Shown: positions 17,805 to 27,269 of the stretch, piece after piece | How the letters are laid out: the number at the start of each line of letters is the position of its first letter | How positions within the stretch are numbered: the first letter of the stretch is position 1 | Origin: Chitinophagaceae bacterium | GTDB taxonomy: Bacteria; Bacteroidota; Bacteroidia; Chitinophagales; Chitinophagaceae | NCBI GenBank assembly: GCA_017853575.1 | Contig: JAFMJI010000005.1 | Coordinates: forward strand, 80,189 to 144,188 | Length of the DNA: 64,000 nucleotides | Direction: 5' to 3' | Notes under the pieces: model-generated | Database searches by the model: none | Told to the model about the DNA's origin: nothing | The model's input: only the letters and a program-made list of their open reading frames with translations | Translations under genes and position numbers: made by a program

Positions 17805-18731
17805 ATGCAGTTGAAATTGAGAACATGGTTATTGTTGATGGGCGCGCTACTCGCATTGCTGAGTAATTGGATAGTTGTTTCAGAGCCTTATCAATTCAAA
17901 CTGCTGCTATTCAGTATGATTCTTTTTGGAGTTCCCCATGGGGCATTGGATTTATACATTGAGGGAAAAACCATGCAGTCGGGTGATATCAAGGGAAACA
18001 CTGTTTTATTGAAATATCTTCTTAACATACTTGCATATGCCTTGTTGTGGTATTTCTTTCCGCTGATTTCATTGATATTATTCATCATCATCACCGCTTA
18101 TCACTTTGGTGAAATTGATTGGATAGGAAAATCTGATCATCTCATTCACAAAGTATTTTATTTCTTTTTAGGGATGTGTTGGATTTTATATTTTCTGTCT
18201 GTTAATGTACAGAGTGCCTTGAAGATTTTTTTATATGTAGGTGAATCTTCTGTGAGTCAAGAACAATGGGTTGCTGTAGCAAAATTTCTTTCACCCATCA
18301 CACTTGGGATCATCATCTTATTTTATTTGACATTGTTTATCTACAGAAAATATTTTTATTTCCGATCATCACATTATTATTATTCAGTACTACAGCTTGT
18401 TGTGCTTTTACTTATTTGTCATTACAGCACACTGTGGATTGGATTTGGATTTTACTTCGGACTCTGGCATTCTATCCTTTCTTTTGATAAAATTCGATTG
18501 AATTTCAATATGCCTAATTCATCAATAAGTTGGATGAAACTGTTAAAGCAGGCGATGCCATTTTCAATCATGGCTTGGATAGGAATGCTTTTTATAATGT
18601 TTATGTTTTATAGCAGTAAAAATGCAACCAGTCTTGTTACACTTTTATTTATTACACTCTCTGTGCTTACACTCCCGCATTTGCAGGTATTTACAAAGCT
18701 GAAATTAAAAAGTCCTGATCTTGCTAAATAG
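17805..18731 (+). CDS. blh: Brp/Blh-family beta-carotene 15,15'-dioxygenase
   Basis: A 308-residue membrane enzyme that cleaves beta-carotene into two retinal molecules, supplying the rhodopsin chromophore. Several hydrophobic helices carry the conserved iron-ligand histidines: FGVPHGALD (H45), TAYHFGEID near 100, YFGLWHSILSFDKIR near 222 and LPHLQVF near 289. Adjacency to the rhodopsin gene is the standard arrangement in marine and freshwater Bacteroidota. No carotenoid biosynthesis gene (crtE, crtB, crtI, crtY) is in the window, so beta-carotene must be made from genes elsewhere. Expression may be limited by the hairpin just before the start. Confidence 0.93.
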   Translation: MQLKLRTWLLLMGALLALLSNWIVVSEPYQFKLLLFSMILFGVPHGALDLYIEGKTMQSGDIKGNTVLLKYLLNILAYALLWYFFPLISLILFIIITAYHFGEIDWIGKSDHLIHKVFYFFLGMCWILYFLSVNVQSALKIFLYVGESSVSQEQWVAVAKFLSPITLGIIILFYLTLFIYRKYFYFRSSHYYYSVLQLVVLLLICHYSTLWIGFGFYFGLWHSILSFDKIRLNFNMPNSSISWMKLLKQAMPFSIMAWIGMLFIMFMFYSSKNATSLVTLLFITLSVLTLPHLQVFTKLKLKSPDLAK

Positions 18732-18733
18732 AG

Positions 18734-19117
18734 CTACTTAATAATAGGTAGATATTTTTCTTTATTGTTTATAATGATGGCAATCAGTAAAATCCATATT
18801 ATGAGTGCCATGACAATATTTTTCGGATCTACAAATATGTGATGCAGCAATACCCCTACCATTACTGGGAAGACGATCAATGCGCCCAATGCCCTTGTTT
18901 TGGGAATAATGATAAGGAGGCCTCCTAAAATTTCGGCACATGAAATCAATGGCATAAGCCAAACAATTTCTGCCAAGGCTGCATTGTCTTTTACCACTGC
19001 CTCTGGCAGGTCTGTTGGAGTTGGCATGTATTTTAAGAGTTTTGCTAATCCGCCGTTAATAAATAGCAATCCGTATACAACGGACAAAATATTCAATATT
19101 TTATTTTTCATTTTCAA
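18734..19117 (-). CDS. DoxX family membrane protein
   Basis: A 127-residue protein with four hydrophobic helices, matching the DoxX/DoxD-like family: the first helix contains YGLLFINGGLAKLLKY, the second LMPLISCAEILGGLLIIIP, then LGALIVFPVMVGVLLHH and a last helix before a basic tail. Members have been linked to quinone-dependent redox reactions and sulfur stress, but function here is open. It is convergent with blh, with two bases between the stops, and divergent from the DUF2141 gene. Confidence 0.8.
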   Translation of the reverse strand: MKMKNKILNILSVVYGLLFINGGLAKLLKYMPTPTDLPEAVVKDNAALAEIVWLMPLISCAEILGGLLIIIPKTRALGALIVFPVMVGVLLHHIFVDPKNIVMALIIWILLIAIIINNKEKYLPIIK

Positions 19118-19205
19118 TGAATTATAAATTAAATATAATAAATAAATTTTTCAATTTGTATATACATTTACTTTTGCTCTTTAGAAATATTTCATTCATT
19201 TATAC

Positions 19206-19637
19206 ATGCCACTCAAAATATTCTTTGCATTTATTTTAATATCCTTTTATACCGATATCTCACTTCAAGCTCAAACATTGAATGTACAAATCAATAAAGT
19301 GAAATCGAATAAAGGGAAAATATTATTGTCTATTTACAATGCCGAAAAGGGCTTCCCTTATGAATCCACCAACTGCATCAAAATTTTTACGCTGAACCCT
19401 CAGGTTGGTAGAGTAGTATTGTCAACACGTGAGATTCCCTCAGGAACGTATGCAATTGCCTTGTTTCATGATGCGGATGACAATGGTAAGCTTAGTACGA
19501 ATATGCTTGGTATCCCGAAAGAAGGGTATGCGTTTTCAAACAATGCGTCTAACTTTTTTGGTGTACCTAATTTTAAAGATGCAAGTTTTAAATTGACAAG
19601 CGATACAACCATTGTTATCAATATGAAACATTTTTGA
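19206..19637 (+). CDS. DUF2141 domain secreted protein
   Basis: A 143-residue protein with a signal peptide (MPLKIFFAFILISFYTDISLQAQ). The remainder matches the DUF2141 beta-sandwich pattern: the GKILLSIYNAEKGFP strand, IPSGTYAIALFHDADDNGKL near residue 80 (the most conserved family motif) and PKEGYAFSNNASNFFGVP near 108. The role of this family is not known; it is envelope-located and common in Bacteroidota. The stop directly abuts the stop of the convergent M20 peptidase gene. Confidence 0.85.
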   Translation: MPLKIFFAFILISFYTDISLQAQTLNVQINKVKSNKGKILLSIYNAEKGFPYESTNCIKIFTLNPQVGRVVLSTREIPSGTYAIALFHDADDNGKLSTNMLGIPKEGYAFSNNASNFFGVPNFKDASFKLTSDTTIVINMKHF

Positions 19638-20936
19638 TCATTTGGCTTGTACCAACCTATTGATCAGGATCGCTGTTCTTTTAGATAAAAATGGTATAGT
19701 TTTTAAATAAATCGTTTCCCCCGGTGCATGAGCTCCCATGCCCATTGCGCCCAATCCATCCACACAATCTAAGAACTCAGCTACATAAGAAATATCGCCC
19801 GCACCTCTTGATCCGGGATCACCTGCTTTTGTGGCACCCATTCCCATGTCGATAGAAACTTGATTAATGATATTGAGTAATTGATTGTTTCCTTCCGTAG
19901 GGGCCATCGATGGTATGCCATCATAAAAAGTAATCTTAGATCTTGTTCCGTTTAAATTTTTTGCAACAATTTCCTTCATTACCTCACGCGCTTTATCTTT
20001 TTGATCTGCAGTTAGAAATCTTAAATCGCCATGAACTATTGCTGCTGGTGAAATAATATTATCCTTTCCAATGACATTTGCTGATGCTTTATTTTCGTTG
20101 TACGTAACTTCTGTACCACCCACTATCAATCCCGGATTGAATGTTAAATATTTTTCGGTACTCAATGTTGTTCTGAATTCATTGATGATTCTAGCTGCTT
20201 CATAAATTGCACCGTACCCGCTATAATCACTAAAAATTCCTGATGAATGTCCTTGTTTACTAAAAATTTCTAGAAGCCAACTGCTCGCACCTCTTCTTGC
20301 TGTTGCAACAATATTTGTTGCAGTTGCACCCTCATAGCCCAATGCTACATCGCATCTTTTTGCACGTTCAATAAAGTCTGCTCTGCTCACTGATACAGGA
20401 TGACCTGCTCTTTCCTCATCGCCAGTGAAGTATACTGTAATGTCAGATCCTTCCAAAAGTCCATAGTGATTGAGCGCCTGCAATGCAAGAATTAAGATTA
20501 CATCACCACCTTTCATATCGTTTACTCCTTGTCCAGTTGCTGTTGAATCATTGATCATCCTGAAAGGATTGGCTGGCATATCTGGTTCAAATACAGTATC
20601 TAAGTGACCAATAATGAATATTTTTTTCCCTTTATTGCCTGTGCGGGTTGCAACCAAATGCCCAGCACGTTTTAGGGAATCCGGCAAATGGATCCAGGTA
20701 GTGTTAAATCCTGCTTTTTGTAATTCTTTGCCAAAAATTTCACCTACTTTTTTTACGCCTTCTACATTCAAAGTTCCGCTATTGATATTGGTTGTTTGTT
20801 TGAGTAGTTCAATGGCTGCAGGCAGATGCTCATCAACATAAGATGCAACTTTGTTCTCTATTGAACTCAATTGTTGTGCATGAGTATCCAATGAATTCAA
20901 GATGAACATCAGGATGGCTAATTGAAATATCCTCAT
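19638..20936 (-). CDS. M20 family metallopeptidase (glutamate carboxypeptidase-like)
   Basis: A 432-residue secreted M20/M25 peptidase related to carboxypeptidase G2. Zinc-site motifs: FIIGHLDTVFEPD (His and Asp, near residue 108), GQGVNDMKGGDVI (bridging Asp) and FTGDEERAGHP (catalytic and ligand Glu) near 172, with the C-terminal His in GAHAPGETI. The most likely start is the ATG at 20936, giving the signal peptide MRIFQLAILMFILNSLDTHA; a GTG two codons upstream is also in frame. It may release C-terminal glutamate or other residues from peptides or folate-like substrates. The thioesterase gene lies 17 bases upstream on the same strand. Confidence 0.9.
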   Translation of the reverse strand: MRIFQLAILMFILNSLDTHAQQLSSIENKVASYVDEHLPAAIELLKQTTNINSGTLNVEGVKKVGEIFGKELQKAGFNTTWIHLPDSLKRAGHLVATRTGNKGKKIFIIGHLDTVFEPDMPANPFRMINDSTATGQGVNDMKGGDVILILALQALNHYGLLEGSDITVYFTGDEERAGHPVSVSRADFIERAKRCDVALGYEGATATNIVATARRGASSWLLEIFSKQGHSSGIFSDYSGYGAIYEAARIINEFRTTLSTEKYLTFNPGLIVGGTEVTYNENKASANVIGKDNIISPAAIVHGDLRFLTADQKDKAREVMKEIVAKNLNGTRSKITFYDGIPSMAPTEGNNQLLNIINQVSIDMGMGATKAGDPGSRGAGDISYVAEFLDCVDGLGAMGMGAHAPGETIYLKTIPFLSKRTAILINRLVQAK

Positions 20937-20953
20937 AAACACGGGTTTAATTT

Positions 20954-21394
20954 TTAATCAAGATATGTGAAATCGATATGTTTGGGAGCATGATCCATCA
21001 TCTCCATTGCTTGTGGAGGTGGTGTTGTCAGTTTTCTTCTGATCACATCTATCCAAGCAAGATCAACATTTAGGGTTGCTGCAATGGAGCCATCATTTTT
21101 TATGAATTCATGTAATGCACTGAATCTACTGCCATCTCGTTTTGCTTTTGTGAGTTGAAATGTTACAGTAACAATTTCACCTCCCAGCAATTCATTTCTA
21201 AATACACACTCTTCACGAAATAATATCGGACCTACCTTAGCGGCTCTCAAAACTTCCATTGTGATGCCATGCTCCTTTAAAAAACTCATTCTGCAATGTG
21301 CACCTGCTTCATAATATTTGGAATGCATGACATGCTGGTTGGCGTCCACATCACTCCACCGAAATTCAAAGTCCTTACTATATGCTGGTTTCAT
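20954..21394 (-). CDS. Acyl-CoA thioesterase, hot-dog fold (4HBT-like)
   Basis: A 146-residue hot-dog protein similar to YbgC/4-hydroxybenzoyl-CoA thioesterases. The hallmark FRWSDVDANQHVMHSKYYE (residues 11-29) contains the catalytic Asp and the conserved N-x-H-V segment. It probably hydrolyses short or aromatic acyl-CoA esters in the cytoplasm. It precedes the M20 peptidase gene on the same strand with a short gap and is divergent from the DUF1801/YdeI gene. Confidence 0.87.
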   Translation of the reverse strand: MKPAYSKDFEFRWSDVDANQHVMHSKYYEAGAHCRMSFLKEHGITMEVLRAAKVGPILFREECVFRNELLGGEIVTVTFQLTKAKRDGSRFSALHEFIKNDGSIAATLNVDLAWIDVIRRKLTTPPPQAMEMMDHAPKHIDFTYLD

Positions 21395-21458
21395 TGAGTC
21401 CTTGATTTTGTAAATTAGATGAACAGATTAATGGATTTTTAAATTATATATTTAAGAT

Positions 21459-22076
21459 ATGAATAAAAACGCAGAAACATACTTTACAAAAGGATGCGGC
21501 AGGTGCTCACTGTATGACACACCAAAGTGTAAGGTATTGAACTGGAAAGAAGCGTTAAGTATTTTAAGAAAATTACTGTTGACATTCCCTTTGAAGGAAG
21601 AATCAAAATGGGGTTCTCCCTGTTATACATACAATGGCGTAAATGTTATCATGATTCAATCTTTTAAAGCATACTGTGCGTTGATGTTTTTTAAAGGGGC
21701 ATTGATAAAAAATGATCAAGGAGTTCTTACAAAAGCCGGAGAAAATTCAAACAGTGCCATGCAAGCTCGGTTCACCCATGTTGATCAAGTAAAAAAAGCA
21801 TTGCCAGTTTTAAAATCACTTATCAAAGAAGCCATGCAAATCGAAAAAGATGGACTGAAATTGATGCAGACGCCATCCACTATTGAAATGATACCTGAGC
21901 TTAAGGATGTTTTTAAAAAGAACCCTTCTCTGAAAAAAGCATTTGAATCCTTAACTCCAGGAAGGCAAAGAGGGTATCATATTTTCTTTTCTCAAGCAAA
22001 ACAGTCTGCTACCCGTATTGCTCGAATCCAGAAATCTATTCCTGCAATCCTTGCTGGAAAAGGACTGCAGGATTAA
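21459..22076 (+). CDS. YdeI/OmdA-associated, DUF1801-domain protein
   Basis: A 205-residue cytoplasmic protein. The middle part (residues 30-125) matches DUF1801: LLLTFPLKEESKWGSPCYTYNGVNV, then SFKAYCALMFFKGA. The C-terminal third matches the YdeI/OmpD-associated region, with FKKNPSLKKAFESLTPGRQRGY and SQAKQSATRIARIQKSIPAIL. An N-terminal pair of CxxC-like cysteines (CGRCSLYDTPKC) is notable. The biochemical role of the family is unclear. The gene is convergent with the large S9 peptidase gene, 14 bases apart. Confidence 0.83.
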   Translation: MNKNAETYFTKGCGRCSLYDTPKCKVLNWKEALSILRKLLLTFPLKEESKWGSPCYTYNGVNVIMIQSFKAYCALMFFKGALIKNDQGVLTKAGENSNSAMQARFTHVDQVKKALPVLKSLIKEAMQIEKDGLKLMQTPSTIEMIPELKDVFKKNPSLKKAFESLTPGRQRGYHIFFSQAKQSATRIARIQKSIPAILAGKGLQD

Positions 22077-22090
22077 ATTCCCTTATATGT

Positions 22091-24574
22091 TTACCGCTTT
22101 CTTTCTATTTCTCTATTGAGTTCTTCGATATCTACTGGGCGCTCAGTTTGATCTCCCAATAAATATTTGGAGAAATAATCTGCTGTTCTCCAGAACCAAT
22201 ATTCATTCATATCTCCAAAGCCGTGGCGTTGTGTTGGAAGTATCAACATATCAAATCGTTTATTTGCTTTGATAAGTGCATTTACTACACGTATTGTATT
22301 TGAAGGATGTACATTGTTATCGATTTCCCCATGAATCAGCAATAATTTTCCTTTCAAGTTTTTTGCTACATCTGGATTCTTGTCAATCATGTAAGAAAAT
22401 GTAGTATCGCCCTTATCTGATATATTTTCTTTTACTCCATTGTGCTTTTCGCTCCACCATCTATTATAAACACTGTTGTCGTGGTTTCCCGCATTGCTCA
22501 CAGCAACTTTAAAGATGTCAGGGTATACAAGCATAGCTGCTGTACTCATGAAGCCACCTCCACTGTGCCCATGAATACCTACTTTTTCTCTATCAATATA
22601 ATTGTATTTGTCAGCAAGCTGTTCAATGGTTGCTTTTTTATCAGCCAATCCGTAGTCACGCAAATTTCCATATCCATAATTATGGTACCATTTGCTTCTG
22701 GAAGGATGACCCCCTCTGTTGCCCAACGTAACCACAACAAATCCTAATTGAGCCAGTCTATCAATTCTATCCATTCCCTTGCTGAAGCTTTTATTTACTG
22801 ATTCAGTTTGTGGACCTGGATAAACATATTCAATGATGGGATATTTTTTAGTTGAATCAAAGTCGTATGGTTTATACATCACACCAAAGATATCTGTGAT
22901 ACCATCGTCTGCTTTCACTTTGAATGTTTCAGGAAATTTATAACCTGCTGCAAATAAATTTGCTAGGTCAGCTGTTTCAAGATCCATTATTTTCTTGCCA
23001 TCAGCAGTGCACAGGCTTGAAACTGGAATTGTATTTACTCTCGAGCTGGTATTGACAAAATAAGATTTTTTATCATTCATACTAAAGCTATGATCATAAT
23101 TGCCAGGGTTGAGCAACTGTAAACCACTTCCATCAAAATTCACTTTATACAAATGGAGATAATATGGATCTTCTTTCGTTGAACCATTCAGGTTTTCTCT
23201 TCCATTTGCAGAGAAGTAAACAACTCTTTTTTCTTCATCTATAGCAATGATATCTTCAACATGCCAAGGCCCTTGGGTGATTTGATTTTTCATCACTCCA
23301 TTCTTATCATACAGATATAAATGTGCCCATCCGTCTCTTTCGCTCCACTCAATGATCTCTTCTCCATTTTTTATGAGTCCTGGTTTTCTTACTTCTACGT
23401 AGGTGTTCAATCTTTCTTCTATCAATGGTTTTACCAATCCTGAATTCACATTGACGATACATTGATCAATGCGTTTTAAATCGCGGCTAGTTCTACTTAG
23501 GTATAGATCATCGCTGGTACCCAGCCAAATGTTTGGACGAAAATCATCATCTCTTGAATTTACCAAGGGTGTTTTTGCATAAATACCTATGTTTTGATCT
23601 TTGAATGCTGATATATCAATTTCTTTGGATTGTTTATTTGTCATATCAACAATCATCAAGTGATCTACGGGTGCATCTTTTTCTCCGGGCATCCAATATT
23701 TATACGTTTCAAGTGTTGGACGGGGGTCAGCAATGCTGTTTATAACCCATAAATCTTTTACTTTTCTGTTATCTACCTTAACCAATGCAAGTTTTTTGCT
23801 GTCTTCACTCCAGTATCCAAAGACTGGCTTGCGCTTATTTTTATTCTTCTCTATATCAACATTCGTCTCACCGCCTCCGCCATAGCTGCTTTCACTGTGC
23901 CAGCTGAAATATTGTATACCATCTGTGGTTAAGGCATGTTCTATAATGGATGAATCGTCTTCATTCTTCAAAGCTTTTTCATAGTTCGCTTTGTCCATGT
24001 AGTAGAGATTGTAGTTTCTGCCAAATACAATCGTGTTTTGATCAGGAGAAATATTTGCCCAGTTAGGTTTTCTTTTGGGTTTTTTGAAATCAACCAATTC
24101 ATTTAGTTGTTCTGTCAACAAGTTGTATTCGAAATAAAAAGTCTTTTTTGTTTTTTCTGCTTTCTCGCCCTTCTTTTTATCTTCTTCTTTCACAACATCA
24201 ATACTGCTTTTCACTTCAAATTGAATCCAGTTTTCATCCTTGATGAATTTAAGTGAATCAATAGGTAGGTGTTGGCCATCGAATGGATCTTTAATGATTT
24301 GTGTCAACGCTGCTGCCAATTTATCGCGGTTGAACATCACTTTTTTCTCCAATTTCAGGGGGTCAATAATATACCATTGTTTCCCATCACTGGTTTCATA
24401 AGAATACCAGAATCGATTGGAAAGCTTGAGCCAATGCGGGTCTACTGCAAGTGAAAAGATCATTTTGTCCAGCTTCTTTGGTGAAAACCTGGATGCAAGT
24501 TGATAGTTGGCTTTCTGCTGGGCAATTCCTGAAATGGTGATACAGAGTAATAATGCTACTAATCTTATACGCAT
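22091..24574 (-). CDS. S9 family peptidase (dipeptidyl-peptidase IV-like)
   Basis: An 827-residue prolyl oligopeptidase-family enzyme with a signal peptide (MRIRLVALLLCITISGIAQ), hence periplasmic. The N-terminal 500 residues form a beta-propeller of the DPP4 type; the C-terminal alpha/beta hydrolase shows the nucleophile in GIHGHSGGGF near residue 668, the Asp region LLIHGEIDNNVHPSN near 747 and the His in PTQRHGFGDM near 784. The GHSGGG nucleophile elbow replaces the usual GWSYGG. It cleaves dipeptides or short peptides from N termini. It sits alone and is divergent from a GNAT gene. Confidence 0.9.
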   Translation of the reverse strand: MRIRLVALLLCITISGIAQQKANYQLASRFSPKKLDKMIFSLAVDPHWLKLSNRFWYSYETSDGKQWYIIDPLKLEKKVMFNRDKLAAALTQIIKDPFDGQHLPIDSLKFIKDENWIQFEVKSSIDVVKEEDKKKGEKAEKTKKTFYFEYNLLTEQLNELVDFKKPKRKPNWANISPDQNTIVFGRNYNLYYMDKANYEKALKNEDDSSIIEHALTTDGIQYFSWHSESSYGGGGETNVDIEKNKNKRKPVFGYWSEDSKKLALVKVDNRKVKDLWVINSIADPRPTLETYKYWMPGEKDAPVDHLMIVDMTNKQSKEIDISAFKDQNIGIYAKTPLVNSRDDDFRPNIWLGTSDDLYLSRTSRDLKRIDQCIVNVNSGLVKPLIEERLNTYVEVRKPGLIKNGEEIIEWSERDGWAHLYLYDKNGVMKNQITQGPWHVEDIIAIDEEKRVVYFSANGRENLNGSTKEDPYYLHLYKVNFDGSGLQLLNPGNYDHSFSMNDKKSYFVNTSSRVNTIPVSSLCTADGKKIMDLETADLANLFAAGYKFPETFKVKADDGITDIFGVMYKPYDFDSTKKYPIIEYVYPGPQTESVNKSFSKGMDRIDRLAQLGFVVVTLGNRGGHPSRSKWYHNYGYGNLRDYGLADKKATIEQLADKYNYIDREKVGIHGHSGGGFMSTAAMLVYPDIFKVAVSNAGNHDNSVYNRWWSEKHNGVKENISDKGDTTFSYMIDKNPDVAKNLKGKLLLIHGEIDNNVHPSNTIRVVNALIKANKRFDMLILPTQRHGFGDMNEYWFWRTADYFSKYLLGDQTERPVDIEELNREIERKR

Positions 24575-24639
24575 AAAATAAATTTCTTTGAATCAAGGTA
24601 ATAAAAAACTAGATATGAATTCTGAACTAAATTTGACAT

Positions 24640-25158
24640 ATGCAAACTATTGTCATCAAGCAATTAAATCCTGCTGATGTTGAATTATTGAGGGAGCTAT
24701 CTGTAGCTACATTCATTGAAACATTTGCTTCTTATAATACAGAGCAGAATATGAATGACTATATAAGTACAGCATTTTCTTTGGAAAAACTTGAAAGTGA
24801 ATTGAATACACCCAACTCGGAATTTTATTTCATATACACCGATACGGAGTTGGCTGGGTACCTGAAATTAAATAACGGCGACGCCCAGACCGAGGCAAAT
24901 CAATATTCATCCCTCGAAATAGAAAGAATTTATGTCTTGGGCAAGTTTCAAGGTAAGCGACTTGGCCAAGCTTTATTTGAATATGCGTTGCAGATTGCAA
25001 ATCAGAAAAATGTCACATATGTTTGGCTAGGTGTATGGGAAAAGAATGTCCGTGCTATTCAGTTTTATCAGAAAAATGGTTTCAAGGCATTTGACAAGCA
25101 TATTTTTCGTTTGGGAGATGATGAACAACTTGATATCATGATGAGGTTAACCCTTTAG
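24640..25158 (+). CDS. GNAT family N-acetyltransferase
   Basis: A 172-residue acetyltransferase resembling the PaiA/YjcF-type GNATs. The acetyl-CoA loop appears as ERIYVLGKFQGKRLGQALFE (residues about 90-109; QGKRLG is the canonical Q-x-x-G-x-G/A-type loop). The C-terminal part has VWLGVWEKNVRAIQFYQKNG, a well-conserved block of this subfamily. No export signal. The substrate is unknown, with polyamines and antibiotics as possibilities. Confidence 0.9.
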   Translation: MQTIVIKQLNPADVELLRELSVATFIETFASYNTEQNMNDYISTAFSLEKLESELNTPNSEFYFIYTDTELAGYLKLNNGDAQTEANQYSSLEIERIYVLGKFQGKRLGQALFEYALQIANQKNVTYVWLGVWEKNVRAIQFYQKNGFKAFDKHIFRLGDDEQLDIMMRLTL

Positions 25159-25290
25159 AAAAGCGATGATTGCTCCCAAGATTTGTTCAATTTGATCAAA
25201 ATTGAACCCTGCGTGTATAAAAAAGCACATATTCAGTCTTGAATTTGTATAAATGGACCAACTTTTAATTGATAATCGATTCAGATTCAC
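25147..25290 (-). pseudogene. Possible 47-codon coding remnant on the minus strand
   Basis: Between the GNAT gene and the small hypothetical gene, the minus strand holds a 47-codon open frame ending at TAA (25147-25149). Its last part, GFNFDQIEQILGAIIAFLKG, looks like the C terminus of a soluble helical protein rather than random translation. There is only a GTG as a far-upstream start, and an in-frame TAA precedes it, so this may be the surviving 3' end of a deleted gene. It overlaps the GNAT stop by 12 bases. The call is weak and no family is claimed. Confidence 0.22.
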
Positions 25291-25329
25291 TTATTTCGTT
25301 AAATCAATACTTATAGTATAATTTCTTAC

Positions 25330-25713
25330 ATGAAGCGGATCTCATTATTTACAACTGGCAAAAGAAATCAAGAAGAGTACAATAAGTTTGTGGTAAGTAT
25401 TCAGACAAGTCAACCAACTTGCTTTATCATTAAATACCCCCGAAAAGATTACAGTCCCCGAATAGACGAATGCACAACAAATCAATGGGATCGTAAGTTG
25501 AATGTAATCAAGACAAAACCTTTGTTTCTTGAGGTATTTGTTTCTAATCCAACTGCCATTAAAAATCTGGTTTGTAATGTTCAAATTGATGAATTGAACT
25601 TTGACAACGAAGTCATTCAGTCTGAAAATTATTCATTCACTGCTGGGCTTAAATTAGATGAGTGGAAATGGAAACGATTTGAAGTAAAATCCAAGTTAGA
25701 CTACATCGGTTAA
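25330..25713 (+). CDS. Hypothetical protein, 127 residues
   Basis: No family is recognised. The product is soluble, basic at the N terminus (MKRISLFTTGKRNQEEYNKF) and without signal or membrane segment. The later part suggests beta strands (PLFLEVFVSNPTAIKNLVCN). It lies after a 170-base spacer and is convergent with the sulfatase gene, 14 bases apart. Codon use is like that of its neighbours, and the clean open frame supports a real gene, but the antisense frame at 25345-25584 is also open, so some doubt remains. Confidence 0.55.
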   Translation: MKRISLFTTGKRNQEEYNKFVVSIQTSQPTCFIIKYPRKDYSPRIDECTTNQWDRKLNVIKTKPLFLEVFVSNPTAIKNLVCNVQIDELNFDNEVIQSENYSFTAGLKLDEWKWKRFEVKSKLDYIG

Positions 25714-25727
25714 TTTGTACATTGATT

Positions 25728-27179
25728 TTAGTCTTCAAAAACAATTCCCCATTTGGTTATCCACGCTTTTGTTGTTCCAACATATTTATCAATTTCATCA
25801 CCTCCGCCATTTCTCCTAGGATCTTTCTCCTTTTCCATCCAATCATTCAGTTTCGTTCGCATTTTCTGAATGGTCAATGAATGAGATTTGTCATCCATCA
25901 GATTATGTAAATTAAATGGATCATTTTTAACGTCGTATAATTCTTCCGCTGGTCTCTTATCAAATGCAAGTTTAAAGTAGTAGTTTATGCTAGGATCATT
26001 TTGATTGTCTATTAATAATGCTTTAGACGGCCCGCCATCTACATCACCAAAAACAGATGGTGTTCCTGGAATTTCTGCATCTCCGCCAGGCGACCTGTTT
26101 GGTCTGAAATTCCGGATGTATAAAAAGTTATTGTCTCTTACCGCTCTCATTGGATATCCTGCTAACATGCCGTTATCAAGTCTACATAGACAATGACGCT
26201 CTCTCTCCAGATATACTTCTTCTCTGTTCGATTGTTTGATTCCTCTTACCACTGGAACTAAACTCATTCCATCAATATCCGGCAATTGTTTTGCTCCTGC
26301 AAATTCAAGAAAACTGGGCATCAGGTCAATGAGATTTACAAATGAGTTGTTTTTTATATTTTGTTGAACAGCATTTCCAAAATGACTGATTATAAGTGGA
26401 ACCCTGCTACCATGATCATACAAATTTGCTTTGGCATGTGGGAAGGGCATTCCATTGTCACTTGTTAAAACGATGATTGTGTTATCTAATTTACCTGACT
26501 TGTTAAGTAGATTGAGCAATTCACCAATTTCACTGTCAAATCTTTCAATCAAATGAAAATAATCAGCGAGATCATTTTTGATCTCGGCAGTATTTGGGAG
26601 AAATTCAGGAACTTTTATTGAGTCGGGGTTGATGCCATTTCTTTTACCAGCACCGAAAGGAAAAAATCGGTGAGGGTCATTTGTTCCAAACCAAAAAAAG
26701 AATGGTTGGTCTTTATCAAGTTGTTCGAGTAAATTTTTAAATGTTATTTCTTTTCCCGCGGGGTTCTCTGTGTATCCCATTTTGGAGAAATCTCCAGGTC
26801 CCCAGCCTTTTCTTTCGTAACCAACAAAATAGCCTTCACTTCTGAGTATTTGAACAAAAGTTGGAATTACCACATCGAGTTTGCCTACCAGGTTTACACC
26901 TTCACCGAGTTTATGTGGGTATTTGCCCGTCAACATTCCTGCTCTAGAGGGAGTACATGAAGGCGATGCTGCAAATGCGTTTGAAAATGTTACACCATGT
27001 TTAGCCAGTCGCTCAATATTGGGAGTTTTTATATTTTTTTCACCATACACACTTGCATATGGATAACTCATATCATCAGCCAACAGGAAAAGAATATTTG
27101 GCTTTTTTTGAGCAATCCCCAATGGTTGAAAGAAATGGCTCAAAAAATAAAATAATATAACTCTATATATAAATTTCAT
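25728..27179 (-). CDS. Secreted sulfatase (arylsulfatase family, formylglycine type)
   Basis: A 483-residue sulfatase with a signal peptide (MKFIYRVILFYFLSHFFQPLGIAQ). Metal-binding D35-D36 are in LLADDMSYPYA. The maturation motif C75-T-P-S-R marks the cysteine converted to formylglycine. Further family segments are TSDNGMPFPHAKANLYDHGSR near residue 240 (Asp-Asn metal ligands) and the C-terminal ELYDVKNDPFNLHNLMDD. It removes sulfate from carbohydrate or phenolic esters in the periplasm. No maturase gene is in the window. The neighbours do not form an obvious polysaccharide locus. Confidence 0.93.
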   Translation of the reverse strand: MKFIYRVILFYFLSHFFQPLGIAQKKPNILFLLADDMSYPYASVYGEKNIKTPNIERLAKHGVTFSNAFAASPSCTPSRAGMLTGKYPHKLGEGVNLVGKLDVVIPTFVQILRSEGYFVGYERKGWGPGDFSKMGYTENPAGKEITFKNLLEQLDKDQPFFFWFGTNDPHRFFPFGAGKRNGINPDSIKVPEFLPNTAEIKNDLADYFHLIERFDSEIGELLNLLNKSGKLDNTIIVLTSDNGMPFPHAKANLYDHGSRVPLIISHFGNAVQQNIKNNSFVNLIDLMPSFLEFAGAKQLPDIDGMSLVPVVRGIKQSNREEVYLERERHCLCRLDNGMLAGYPMRAVRDNNFLYIRNFRPNRSPGGDAEIPGTPSVFGDVDGGPSKALLIDNQNDPSINYYFKLAFDKRPAEELYDVKNDPFNLHNLMDDKSHSLTIQKMRTKLNDWMEKEKDPRRNGGGDEIDKYVGTTKAWITKWGIVFED

Positions 27180-27269
27180 GTCAGTTAATTAGATCAGGAA
27201 TTAGATGATTTACTAAAGATAAGTTGAATTGTTTTTTTAAGTAGCTTGTAGCTAATAAACTTTACCATC

